Origin: Burkholderiales bacterium
GTDB lineage: Bacteria > Pseudomonadota > Gammaproteobacteria > Burkholderiales > Thiobacteraceae
Assembly: GCA_023511995.1 (NCBI GenBank)
Contig: JAIMAL010000002.1
Span: 62,001 to 126,000 of the forward strand
DNA: 64,000 nt
Direction: 5' to 3'
Part shown: one piece after another, positions 51,005 through 59,564 of the stretch
Numbering within the stretch: position 1 is the first letter of the stretch
How the letters are laid out: each line of letters starts with the position of its first letter
Position numbers and translations under genes: made by a program
The notes under the pieces: model-generated
Databases searched by the model: none
Seen by the model: the letters and a program-made list of their open reading frames with translations, nothing else
What the model was told of the DNA's origin: nothing

Positions 51005-52684
51005 TCACACCCCCTTCAGCCAGATGTTGAGCCGCGCGGACAGGCCGAGCACCGCCTGGGTGAGCCAGGCGTAGACATCGGCCACGTAGAGCTCGCGTGA
51101 AAGGAGGGAATAGAAGGTGAGCCGCAGGGCCGACACCTTGCCGCCGGGGGAGCGGTTACTGGCGCTGGCGTAGTAGGTGACGAGCCAGCCCACGACGATG
51201 CCCACCGTGAGCAGCGCCACCAGCACCTCGAAGGTACCAATCGGTATGCTCGCCGCAGCGTAGAGGCGATCGCTCACTGCCCGATCCGGGTAAAGGAACA
51301 GCTCGAAGGCGTGGCCGATGATGGTGTAGCCGGCCACCACGATGATGAGGGACAGGATGATCATCGCCATCAGCCGCCACGCGCTGTCGGCACCCAGGCG
51401 GTAGGTGGCGAACAGCAGCTGCGCGCCGGTCGCCCAGCCGAAGAACAGCAGGATCAGCGCCCCTTGGCGGCCAACGAAATCGCGGTCCACCAGCCAGTGG
51501 GACAGGCCCAGGATCAAAAAGGGCACGGCCAGCGTGATGACCGCCGCCAGCACCCACGGCAGCCGTGAGACCACCGCCTTGCGTTCGACGACGAAGGTGT
51601 AGAGCTCGTCGTGGGGCACGTTGTCGTGGCGTCGGGCATTGCCGATGACGCTGCCGGCGCCGAGGAACAGCGTGCCCTTGAACAGGCCATGGGCGATGAG
51701 ATGGTAGATGGCGAGCGAGAACGCGCCGACGCCGCATTCGACGAACATGAAGCCCATCTGGCCCATGGTCGAATAACCGAGCGATTTTTTGATGTCGTTC
51801 TGGATCAGCATCAGAACCGAGCCGAGGATGGCGGTAATCAGGCCGACGATGAACACCAGGTGCAGCACCTCGCCGGCATGTACGAACACCGGCGCAAAGC
51901 GATTGAGGAGGAAGCCGCCGGCATTAACGATGCCGGCGTGCATCAGCGCCGACACCGGTGTGGGGCCTTCCATGGTGTAGGGCAGCCAAGTGTGCAGCGG
52001 GAACTGCGCCGAACGGGCGAAGGCGGCAAGCGCCACCAGAAAGGCGACGACAGTGGGTAGCGGCATGCCCAGCACCGTGTGCCCATTGGGGTCGGCGCCG
52101 ATCCGCTCGAACAGCGCCGGCAGCGACAGCAGGCCGTAGGCCTGATACAGCAGGACCGCCGCCAGCACCAACGGCAGGTCGCCGAGGCGGTAGGTGAAGA
52201 AAGACCAGAAAGCGTAGCGGCTCGCCGCCGGCCGCCGCAGGTCATGGCCCAGCAGGAAATACAGCACCACGCCGATGAGATGCCAGGCCATGAGCAGGGT
52301 GATCAGGTCCCCCGCCGCCACCATGAGCAGAATCGCCGCCGCCATCAGGTCCAGCAACGCAAAGAAGCGCGCATAGCCCGGCTCCTCGGCCATGTAGCGT
52401 ACGGAATAGACATGCACCACCAGGCTGATGCCCGCGACCATCAACGCCATGAGGTGGGCAAGCGGATCGAAGTAGAGGCTGCCCCAGCCCGCACTCGACG
52501 CCACCCACTGCGGCTTTGGCGCTGCCAGGTAGGCCAGCAGCGAGGCGATGCCCAGCACGAGCGTGAGCCCGCTGAAGGCGACGCTCAGGCGCGCGATCAC
52601 GGGGCGCGGCCGATCGCGCAGCAGCGCGATCAGCAGCGCCGAGAGCAAGGGCAGGGCCGGGAGCAGGAGTGTCAGCTTGTCCAC
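51005..52684 (-). CDS. dabB1: DabB1, NuoL/MrpA-like membrane subunit of DAB1
   Basis: This 559-residue protein starts at GTG 52684. It is a proton-conducting transporter subunit with about 14-16 membrane segments. Typical NuoL-type motifs are GHDLRRPAASRYAFWSFFTYRLGDL, FPLHTWLPYTMEGPTPVSALMHAGIVNAGGFLL, IQNDIKKSLGYSTMGQMGFMF and LIAHGLFKGTLFLGAGSVI. In DAB complexes this subunit carries the cation flux that drives DabA. It is first in the dab1 operon. Confidence 0.95.
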   Translation of the reverse strand: MDKLTLLLPALPLLSALLIALLRDRPRPVIARLSVAFSGLTLVLGIASLLAYLAAPKPQWVASSAGWGSLYFDPLAHLMALMVAGISLVVHVYSVRYMAEEPGYARFFALLDLMAAAILLMVAAGDLITLLMAWHLIGVVLYFLLGHDLRRPAASRYAFWSFFTYRLGDLPLVLAAVLLYQAYGLLSLPALFERIGADPNGHTVLGMPLPTVVAFLVALAAFARSAQFPLHTWLPYTMEGPTPVSALMHAGIVNAGGFLLNRFAPVFVHAGEVLHLVFIVGLITAILGSVLMLIQNDIKKSLGYSTMGQMGFMFVECGVGAFSLAIYHLIAHGLFKGTLFLGAGSVIGNARRHDNVPHDELYTFVVERKAVVSRLPWVLAAVITLAVPFLILGLSHWLVDRDFVGRQGALILLFFGWATGAQLLFATYRLGADSAWRLMAMIILSLIIVVAGYTIIGHAFELFLYPDRAVSDRLYAAASIPIGTFEVLVALLTVGIVVGWLVTYYASASNRSPGGKVSALRLTFYSLLSRELYVADVYAWLTQAVLGLSARLNIWLKGV

Positions 52685-53107
52685 TGCGTCAAGGTCCCTT
52701 GATCAGAGTGGTCCATGTTCGCCACCACGCGGTCGGCGGGCGTTTTCTTGCCCGCCCCTACCTGGCGGCGCCAACGCCGGGCATTAACCATGATCCATAA
52801 CTTGCTATCGGCGTTCTGTCATGGTAGAGGCGCCCTTTGCTTATTGTTGATGCATGGGGCGGAAAGACACTCTGAGAGCATTCTGAATGCCTCTCCGAGG
52901 TGACGCGCTCAATACTAGAGGCGTCAAACGATAGACAACAGTCTTAATTTTTTATGGGAACGATAAGACGAGGTAGATGCATCGGTGGCGGGACGAGGGC
53001 GCCGGGAGGGATCAGGTGCCAAGCCAGAAGGCGACGTTCCTTTCGAGGAGTTCGCGCCACGGCATGTCCTGGGAGCCAGCGCAGGAGAAGGTGAGAGGGG
53101 CCACGAG
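52685..53107. promoter_or_regulatory. Non-coding region upstream of dabB1 with LysR-type motif
   Basis: No convincing gene is present in this 423-base stretch. It holds GTCTTA (52941-52946) / TAAGAC (52964-52969) as a perfect dyad in an AT-rich patch, and on the minus strand TCTTATCGTTCCCAT (52968-52954), nearly identical to a motif in the csoS2/cbbR2 region. A 13-base palindrome GCATTCTGAATGC lies near 52881. It is probably the dab1 promoter and operator with a long leader. Confidence 0.6.
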
Positions 53108-53135
53108 AAAAAGGCTCTTCAGCGGGATAGAGCCT
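53108..53135 (-). terminator. Intrinsic terminator of the dab2 operon
   Basis: A 7-bp stem AGGCTCT / AGAGCCT (53112-53118, 53129-53135) is followed on the minus strand by TTTTTC. It lies about 120 bases after the stop of the zinc-ribbon gene, with nothing gene-like between. Well placed to end the dabB2-dabA2-zinc-ribbon transcript and insulate it from dab1. Confidence 0.75.
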
Positions 53136-53254
53136 CTTTCGCCTTTAACCCATGGGACAGCGACGGCCGGTCACGGTGGATCGCGGGGTGGCAATGGCCG
53201 AAAGCATGGGAACGCGGGCGAGGCCCCCCGGCAGGGGACCCGCAGGAACCGGGA

Positions 53255-54124
53255 TCAGGGATTGCACACATCGCAGCGACCGGGATTGGCGTGGCTGGGG
53301 CCGCTCAGTGGTCGTGTCTCGCGCTGCGTGCACTTCAGGCAGCCGTAAACCCAGGCACGGGTTTCCCCGGTCGGCGCGCCGCAATCCGCGCAGGGCAGGC
53401 CGGCTACCCGTTCGACCCTCCAGTAACCGGGTGTGCCGCAGGCGGGACAGCGCGACGCTAGCCTCGCCGCCAGATCCGCCGCCGCCACGGCGATATTTGC
53501 CATGCGGGCGGGGTTGGCATGGGCCCGGCCGTCGGTCTCGACGAAGGCCAGACCATTGTCCGCTTCCGACACGGCCCAGGCCCACGCCGCTTCCAGTTCG
53601 GGCCAGGTTTGAATGCCTTTACGGATGCGCCGATCGTGCGCGTCGCGGGGGCGCACGACCAGTTGCTGTTCCGGGAAACCGACCTCGCGCGCGAAGGCCT
53701 CGAGCGCCGGCCAATCGTGGGTGAGCAGGTGGTGAAAGTTCCCCCGATTCTCCGCCATTCCGACGACCTCCAGATTGCGCGGATAGTCGATGAACACGAT
53801 CACTTCCACGTTCCACGGCGCCATGCCGAGGAAGGGATCGGGAACGAAGGCCCCTTCGCTGCCCAGCCCAAAGGGCAAGCCCGCCAGTTCCATGGCGAGG
53901 CGCGCCTTTTTTCGCGCCACTTCCACCTGCGTGCCGAAGCGGGGGATGTCCCGCGTGAACGTGCCCAGCAGGTCGGTGTCGTAGCCATCGACATGGCGCA
54001 CGCGGCAGCCCAGCGTATCCTCCAGTACCGGTGCAATCACCCGCTGCTTACCGTGTTGGGTCAGCAGCGCGATCTCGGCCCCGGCATAAACGCTGATGGG
54101 GGTCGGCTTTTCGCTGGCCGGCAT
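53255..54124 (-). CDS. Zinc-ribbon protein of the dab2 operon (DUF6671-like)
   Basis: This is a 289-residue protein starting at ATG 54124 (MPASEKPTPISVYAGAEIALLTQHGKQRV), 11 bases after the dabA2 stop. The N-terminal about 215 residues form an alpha/beta domain with conserved-looking segments HGKQRVIAPVLEDTLG and NRGNFHHLL. The C-terminus has two zinc ribbons (CPACG...CADCG and GCLKC...CDVC). It resembles proteins I would call DUF6671, but that assignment is from memory. Soluble, with no signal peptide. Translational proximity suggests a DAB2-associated role. Confidence 0.75.
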   Translation of the reverse strand: MPASEKPTPISVYAGAEIALLTQHGKQRVIAPVLEDTLGCRVRHVDGYDTDLLGTFTRDIPRFGTQVEVARKKARLAMELAGLPFGLGSEGAFVPDPFLGMAPWNVEVIVFIDYPRNLEVVGMAENRGNFHHLLTHDWPALEAFAREVGFPEQQLVVRPRDAHDRRIRKGIQTWPELEAAWAWAVSEADNGLAFVETDGRAHANPARMANIAVAAADLAARLASRCPACGTPGYWRVERVAGLPCADCGAPTGETRAWVYGCLKCTQRETRPLSGPSHANPGRCDVCNP

Positions 54125-54135
54125 GGTGCGCTGCC

Positions 54136-56616
54136 TCAGACCCGTTGCCAATCCGCCTTGGATACGCGTCGGTAGACAACGCCATCGTCAGCGATGCGGA
54201 ACAGGTGCAGCCAGCCATTCTCCACCAGCTGCCGCACCATCTCGTGGCGACTGATGATGTCGTCCATGGCCGCTTCCGGCGCTTCGATGAACACGGAAAG
54301 GCGCAGCGGTTCGTGCACCCAGCGCTGGCCGTCGTGCAGCGACTGCATGGGCAGGCCCACGCGAAGATCGCCGCCGTTGCCTTCGAGCACACCGATGGCG
54401 CCGCCCACCACATTGTGCAGCACCTTGTTGCCACTGCCGAAGCGCCGGTTGTCCACCACCGAGCCGTAGTACTGCATGTTGATCCAGTTCGCCACCACCA
54501 TGGGCGCGGTCATGATCAGCTCCAGGATCTTGAAGCCCTCGTCCTTCCGCCAGACATACTCATGCAGGAAGGCACGGCCGCCGAGGTCCATGCCGGCGGT
54601 ACGCGCGCGCGGCGCGGCGATGAAGGCGGCGTTGTTGGCCAGCCCCCATTCCGGCCGCACCTGTGACCAGTCGCGGCTGCGCTGGCGCACATCTGCCGCC
54701 ACGCGATCATCGGGCAGGTTGCCAATGCCCAGCATGGCAGCGCGCTCCATGCGCGCGAGGTCGCCGGCCTGCTCCAGCCACTGGCGCAGTTGGGCGAGGT
54801 CCGGTGCCAAGGCGGCGGGCACCTCGTCGGTGTCGAACAGGCGCACCTCGTCCGTGGTGGTGTCGTGCAGGCCGGCGACGAACCAGGTGTCCTCTGGGAT
54901 GTCGATGCCCCGCTCGCGCAGGCCTCGGCGCACCGCCCGGTCGTTCATCAGCGCAGCCACCACGCGGGCGCTGACCTCGCCGGTCTGGCCGGCGCAGGCG
55001 CCGCAGTCGAGGCCGGTGGCATGGGGGTTGTTCACCGTGGTGCTGCCGTGGCCGACCAACAGCACCAGCCGACCGAAGTTCTCGGTCATGGCCATGGCGC
55101 GCAGGATGCGCTCGGCATGGTCGAGCCGATCGGCCTGGGGGATGCCGGAAGCGGCGGGGAGCGTGCAACATTGCGCCTCGGGCACGGCCTCCAGGGTCGG
55201 GCCGATGCGGTCGATGTCCTGCCGGGCGAGCCCCTGGCGGTGGGGATCGGGCACCGGCCGGGTCCAGCCAAAACTGTCGCTGAGCAGCCTGGGACCGTAG
55301 CTCAGGCCGGCGGCCTCGACGAAGGTGAAGCAGGACGAGGCCGACAGCTTGAAACCCTTCCATGCCTTGGACCGGCCGATGCGCTGGCGCCGCTGCTCGA
55401 GCAGGGTCGCGGCGTCGCCGCCCTTGACCCGGTCATGGATGCGATAGGCGGGCTTGAAAATCACCGGCACGTGGCTGCGGCCGGTGCTGGCGCCCAGCGG
55501 CACGTGTTCGATAAAGATGCCGAAGAAGCCGGCGAAGCCGATGGTCTGCACCGCGGGCGCCACTGTCTCCAGCGAGCGGCGGAATACCTCGGAGCGCACG
55601 TCGATGCAGAAAGCTGCCTGCACCGCTGGCCGCGCCGCGGGGGCAGACAGGGTCGGGTTGGCAAGCCCGGCGATCACGCTGCGCTGGAAGCCGATCTCCA
55701 TCGCGTTGAGCAAGATGCGGTCGATCTCAGCCGCGGCCTGGCGCTTGGCGGACGGCGGCCTCATGCTGGCGGCCAGCATCTCGCGCCAGCGCGCGACCAG
55801 CGCCGCGCTGCGCTTTTCCTTGAACAGCAGCACGTCCCATATCAGGCGGATCGCCAGCAGATCGACAATAGAGTCGTCACGCTGTCCGGCCAGCTCCGCC
55901 TGCCAGCGCAGATAACGCGTCCAAGCCGCCCAGCCGCCGATGCTCAAAAGCGAGGCATGGAGATAGCGCTCCACCGCCGCGTCGGGCACGTCCAGCTCCG
56001 CCACGGCCCAGGCAATGGCGGCGCGCGGTTCCGCGGGCACGCTGGCGACGGCAGTACGGAAATGATCGAGCCCCATCATTGCCGGGCTGCGATCGATGCT
56101 TGCTGCCTTGCGCCAGGCGGCGTACAGGGACAGATTGCGCCACGGCATACCCACTATGGCCTGGCCCAGGTCGAAATAGGCGGCGCAATGCAGGCTGATG
56201 CGATCGGTGACGAAAGGGGTCCAGATGCCGCCTTCCACGCGGTCGAGCACTTCGCTCACCGACGCCATGCCCATTTTCGGCTGCGGCGCCTCGACGGCAA
56301 GCGCCCGCTCCACGGCGGCCACGTCGAGCCGGCTGCCGCAGCGCGCGATCGCCTGTTCGATGTCTTCGTGCGTGATGCGGCCAGTCGCGAGTTGCTCCCG
56401 AAAGTAGGCGCGCGGCATATACAGGCTGCCGCCGGTGATGCGCGCCAGCGTGTCGGAGGCGTCCTGGAAGCTGAGGTCGCGCAGGCCGAAGAACGGGTTG
56501 ACCGCGACGAAGTGTTTGAGCGGCCACAATGGGGCGATGCGGTCGCAGGCCGCGTCGATGCGGCGGTTGAGCTCTTCCGCTGAATCCCTTTCGAGGGTGG
56601 CGTCGGTCATCTTCAT
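54136..56616 (-). CDS. dabA2: DabA2, DUF2309 carbonic anhydrase-like subunit of DAB2
   Basis: This 826-residue protein starts at ATG 56616 (MKMTDATLERDSAEELNRRI) with GGGAG upstream, 2 bases after the dabB2 stop. The open frame continues upstream only as a shadow of dabB2. Zinc-site residues are Cys337 and Asp339 (AFCIDVRSE) plus His523 and Cys538 (LLVGHGSTTVNN...GLDCGACAG), almost the same numbering as Halothiobacillus DabA2 (Cys351, Asp353, His524, Cys539). It performs energy-coupled CO2 hydration with DabB2. Confidence 0.96.
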   Translation of the reverse strand: MKMTDATLERDSAEELNRRIDAACDRIAPLWPLKHFVAVNPFFGLRDLSFQDASDTLARITGGSLYMPRAYFREQLATGRITHEDIEQAIARCGSRLDVAAVERALAVEAPQPKMGMASVSEVLDRVEGGIWTPFVTDRISLHCAAYFDLGQAIVGMPWRNLSLYAAWRKAASIDRSPAMMGLDHFRTAVASVPAEPRAAIAWAVAELDVPDAAVERYLHASLLSIGGWAAWTRYLRWQAELAGQRDDSIVDLLAIRLIWDVLLFKEKRSAALVARWREMLAASMRPPSAKRQAAAEIDRILLNAMEIGFQRSVIAGLANPTLSAPAARPAVQAAFCIDVRSEVFRRSLETVAPAVQTIGFAGFFGIFIEHVPLGASTGRSHVPVIFKPAYRIHDRVKGGDAATLLEQRRQRIGRSKAWKGFKLSASSCFTFVEAAGLSYGPRLLSDSFGWTRPVPDPHRQGLARQDIDRIGPTLEAVPEAQCCTLPAASGIPQADRLDHAERILRAMAMTENFGRLVLLVGHGSTTVNNPHATGLDCGACAGQTGEVSARVVAALMNDRAVRRGLRERGIDIPEDTWFVAGLHDTTTDEVRLFDTDEVPAALAPDLAQLRQWLEQAGDLARMERAAMLGIGNLPDDRVAADVRQRSRDWSQVRPEWGLANNAAFIAAPRARTAGMDLGGRAFLHEYVWRKDEGFKILELIMTAPMVVANWINMQYYGSVVDNRRFGSGNKVLHNVVGGAIGVLEGNGGDLRVGLPMQSLHDGQRWVHEPLRLSVFIEAPEAAMDDIISRHEMVRQLVENGWLHLFRIADDGVVYRRVSKADWQRV

Positions 56617-56618
56617 GC

Positions 56619-58244
56619 TCAGGCTCCCTGGTTGTGGGCGGGTTGAAGCGGTGCGGGCCACACGCGCTGCAACAGGCGCGTGATGTAGACGTCGATGTAC
56701 AGGCCGTTGTAGAGATGCACGTACAGCGTGTCGCGGAGATTCGAACGTGCGGTCTTGAGGAACTGTTGCATCAGGAGCAGGCCGACGAACGCGGCGATGG
56801 TCAGCGGCACGAGCACCGCCTGGAAGCCGGCGGCGGCGTCGCGCAGGGGCAGCACGCTGCCGTGCAGGGCGTGATCGAACAGCGCGTGCAGGATGAAGTA
56901 GACGATGGACACGACCGCGCTGAGCCCGACGGCGCGCAGCAGCGCGGCGGCGTTGCCGAGTAGGGTCGCGGTCTGCAGCATGAGCTGGCTCACGGCGATG
57001 GCCACGATGGTGCCGGCGGCGATGAGGGCGGGCTGTTGCTGCCAGGTTACGCCGAATGCCGCCCCCACGCCCGCTGTCATGGCGCCGGCGATGATCAGCG
57101 CGAGCAGCAGCTGGCCAAGCTGGAAACCCTTCGCCTCGTAGCGGATGGCCGGCGCGCGGAAGGCGTCCACCCCGCTTCCCGAGGCGAGGAAGGCATGGGC
57201 CTTGTACAGCGAATGGGCGACGAGGTGCAGCATGGCCAGGCTGTAGAGGCCAAGGCCACACTCCAGCAGCATGAAGCCCATCTGCGCCGTGGTGGACCAG
57301 GCCAGCGAGACCTTGATGCTGGTCTGCGTCAGCATCACCAGCGAGGCAAGCGCCAGGGTCACCAGGCCGATGATCGCAAGCAGCGCCATGGCGGTGCCGG
57401 AGTGGGACATGATCGGGCTCATGCGAATGACAAGGAAGGCGCCGGCGTTGACGATGCCCGCGTGCAGCAGGGCGGACACCGGGGTGGGCGCTTCCATCAC
57501 CTGGATCAGCCAGCCGTGGAACGGGAACTGGGCCGACTTGAGCGCCGCGCTCACCACCACCAGCAGGCTCGCAGCTTGCAGACGCGCAGGCAGCGGGCCC
57601 TCCAGGGCGGCCATGCGTGCGAAGATTTCGTTGAATTCCAGGGTGTGCAGCGTCGAGCCGATCAGTAAGATCGCCAGCAGCAGGCTCGCATCGCCGATGC
57701 GGCTGGCGATGAACTTCTTGTGGGCCGAGAGCACCGCGGCCGGCCGCTCCCGGTAGAACATCAGCAGCTGGTGCAGGCACAGGCTGGTGACGATCCAGGC
57801 GAGCGAGAACATCAGCAGGTTGCCGGAGACGATCAGGGTCAGGATCGAGGCCAGGGTGAGGATGAGCCACTTGTGGAAGCGGCCCTGGTTCGGATCGCCG
57901 TCGAGATAGTTGCGCGCATAGCGCGACACGATGGCGCCGACGAAGGACACCAGCAGCAGCATGATCACGGTGACGCTGTTGACGTAGGTGCCGATGGAGA
58001 AGGCGCCGATGTCGCCGGGCAGGGCGAGGGAGAACAGGACCCAGGTGTGGGGCGTGCCGAACAGGTAGGCAAACCCCGCCGCGAGGGCACCGGCGAACGC
58101 GAGCCAGGCGGCGCCCTCGTTCATCTGCGCCATCAGGCGGGGGCGTGCGTTGGCCAAGCCGGCCGGAGTGAGACCGACCAGCCAAAGCAAGGCGGACGGG
58201 AAGAGGACGAGAGCTGGAATGAACGAACTCAGCGTCGGTGGCAT
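56619..58244 (-). CDS. dabB2: DabB2, NuoL/MrpA-like membrane subunit of DAB2
   Basis: This 541-residue polytopic membrane protein has NuoL-family motifs: FPFHGWLIQVMEAPTPVSALLHAGIVNAGAFLVIRM, TQTSIKVSLAWSTTAQMGFMLLECGLG and LHLVAHSLYKAHAFLASG (conserved Lys/His). It is the cation-conducting partner of DabA2. It is first in the operon, divergent from a LysR gene with 150 bases between starts. Confidence 0.95.
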   Translation of the reverse strand: MPPTLSSFIPALVLFPSALLWLVGLTPAGLANARPRLMAQMNEGAAWLAFAGALAAGFAYLFGTPHTWVLFSLALPGDIGAFSIGTYVNSVTVIMLLLVSFVGAIVSRYARNYLDGDPNQGRFHKWLILTLASILTLIVSGNLLMFSLAWIVTSLCLHQLLMFYRERPAAVLSAHKKFIASRIGDASLLLAILLIGSTLHTLEFNEIFARMAALEGPLPARLQAASLLVVVSAALKSAQFPFHGWLIQVMEAPTPVSALLHAGIVNAGAFLVIRMSPIMSHSGTAMALLAIIGLVTLALASLVMLTQTSIKVSLAWSTTAQMGFMLLECGLGLYSLAMLHLVAHSLYKAHAFLASGSGVDAFRAPAIRYEAKGFQLGQLLLALIIAGAMTAGVGAAFGVTWQQQPALIAAGTIVAIAVSQLMLQTATLLGNAAALLRAVGLSAVVSIVYFILHALFDHALHGSVLPLRDAAAGFQAVLVPLTIAAFVGLLLMQQFLKTARSNLRDTLYVHLYNGLYIDVYITRLLQRVWPAPLQPAHNQGA

Positions 58245-58394
58245 GGGCCGGACTCCTTAAGAGTGAGGTCGGTAGAAAGAGCGTCCTTTGAACGTCTTGC
58301 CGCCGAGTCTAGGGAGTAGCCGATTAAACCGCTAATGAATTGTTCGCATAAAAATGATAGCCTTTAGGCAATACATGAGCGGAGGGTTCGTCCC
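58245..58394. promoter_or_regulatory. dabB2 / LysR3 divergent control region
   Basis: This 150-base region has an AT-rich core at 58322-58376. On the minus strand TATCATTTTTAT (58359-58348) fits the pattern TATC-R-TT-YYY-AT seen in the cso and dab1 regions. A short dyad GCC-TTTA-GGC lies near 58361. GGAGG at 58381-58385 is the RBS of the LysR gene. Confidence 0.5.
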
Positions 58395-59309
58395 GTGATG
58401 CATGTCACCCTGCGCCAGCTGCGGACCTTCGAGGCCGTGGCGCGCCTGAAGAGTTTTTCCCGTGCGGCGGAGGAGCTGCACGTCACCCAGCCCACGGTGT
58501 CGAAGCAAATCCGCCTGCTGCACGAGGAAGTTGGGCTGCCGCTGCTGGAGCAGATCGGCAAGAAGGTCTTTCTCACCGAGGCCGGCGAGCAGCTCTATGC
58601 CACCTGCGCCGAGTGGCTGGAGACCTGGAGCCGCTTCGAGCAGACCATCGCCGACCTCAAGGGCATCAAGCAGGGTCGGCTGCGGATCGCGGCGGTGACC
58701 ACCACCAAGTACTTCATGCCGCGGCTACTGGGCCCCTTTTGCGCGCAGTATCCGGGCATCGACATCGCGCTGGAGGTGATCAACCGAGACCGGCTGCTAG
58801 AGCGCCTGGCGCGTAATCAGGACGATCTCTACATCATGGGCGTGCCGCCGGAGGGGTTGGACATCGAGTGCGAACCGTTCCTGGAAAACCCCCTGGTGGT
58901 GCTGGCACCCGCCTCCCATCCGTTGACAAAGCGCAAGCGCATTGCGTTCGCCGATCTGGCCAACGAACCCTTCATCGTGCGCGAGCGCGGTTCCGGCACG
59001 CGGCTGACTGTCGAGCGCGTGTTTCAGGAGCGGAACGTGCCGCTCAAGATCAAGATGGAGTTGGGCAGCAACGAGGCGATCAAGCAGGCCGTCGCCGGTG
59101 GGTTGGGGTTGGCGGTGCTGTCCCAGAGCACCCTGAGCCTCGATCCGGGCCGGAAGGAGATAACGATCCTCAAGGTCGAGGGATTCCCGATCAAACGCTA
59201 CTGGTACGTGGTGCGGCTGCGGGGCAAGCAATTGTCCGTGGTGGCGAGAACGTTTCTCGACTTTCTGCGTAGCCACGTGCAGCTACTGTTACCGCGGCAC
59301 GGACCGTAA
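58395..59309 (+). CDS. LysR-type regulator divergent from the dab2 operon (CbbR paralogue)
   Basis: This is a 304-residue LysR protein. The start is GTG 58395 or ATG 58398 (MHVTLRQLRTFEAVARLKSF); GGAGG at 58381 fits GTG slightly better. The HTH is FSRAAEELHVTQPTVSKQIRLLHEEVGLPLLEQIGKKVFLTE. The effector domain has FIVRERGSGTRLTVERVFQERN and LGSNEAIKQAVAGGLGLAVL, like the two other CbbR-type proteins in the window. It probably regulates dab2 in response to carbon supply. Confidence 0.93.
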   Translation: MMHVTLRQLRTFEAVARLKSFSRAAEELHVTQPTVSKQIRLLHEEVGLPLLEQIGKKVFLTEAGEQLYATCAEWLETWSRFEQTIADLKGIKQGRLRIAAVTTTKYFMPRLLGPFCAQYPGIDIALEVINRDRLLERLARNQDDLYIMGVPPEGLDIECEPFLENPLVVLAPASHPLTKRKRIAFADLANEPFIVRERGSGTRLTVERVFQERNVPLKIKMELGSNEAIKQAVAGGLGLAVLSQSTLSLDPGRKEITILKVEGFPIKRYWYVVRLRGKQLSVVARTFLDFLRSHVQLLLPRHGP

Positions 59310-59517
59310 CGCGCTGCCGTGGGGGGGCAGGCCCCGCCAAGGGGGCGACGATGATTCTGCGGCCGGTCGGGCTGACATTCTTCGGCTCGCAGTTTCGCTC
59401 CACGCTTCCTCCCCACACTCGGTCACCCCCATGCAGTTGCGCTTCGCTTCGCTCGCTGTGATCAACTTACGGTGGGGCTTTCGTCCACAAGAGTGTGCCC
59501 GTGCCGGGCGCACCAAG

Positions 59518-59543
59518 AAAAACGGCCCATACGGGCCGTTTTT
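59518..59543. terminator. Bidirectional intrinsic terminator
   Basis: A perfect 11-bp stem AAAAACGGCCC / GGGCCGTTTTT with a 4-base loop provides A and T runs on both sides, so it can end both the LysR gene (plus strand) and the fba operon (minus strand, stop at 59565). It separates the CO2-concentrating block from the Calvin/glycolysis operon. The preceding about 200 bases (59310-59517) hold nothing gene-like that I can support. Confidence 0.9.
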
Positions 59544-59564
59544 CACATCCGCCTGACAGCAGCT

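Noticed and set aside
56617-58185. A 1349-codon open frame ending with dabA2 that would fuse about 520 extra residues to DabA2
   Set aside because: The extra part is a low-complexity Arg/Pro/Gly-rich reading of the dabB2 gene in another frame. ATG 56616 has an RBS and gives the known DabA N-terminus.
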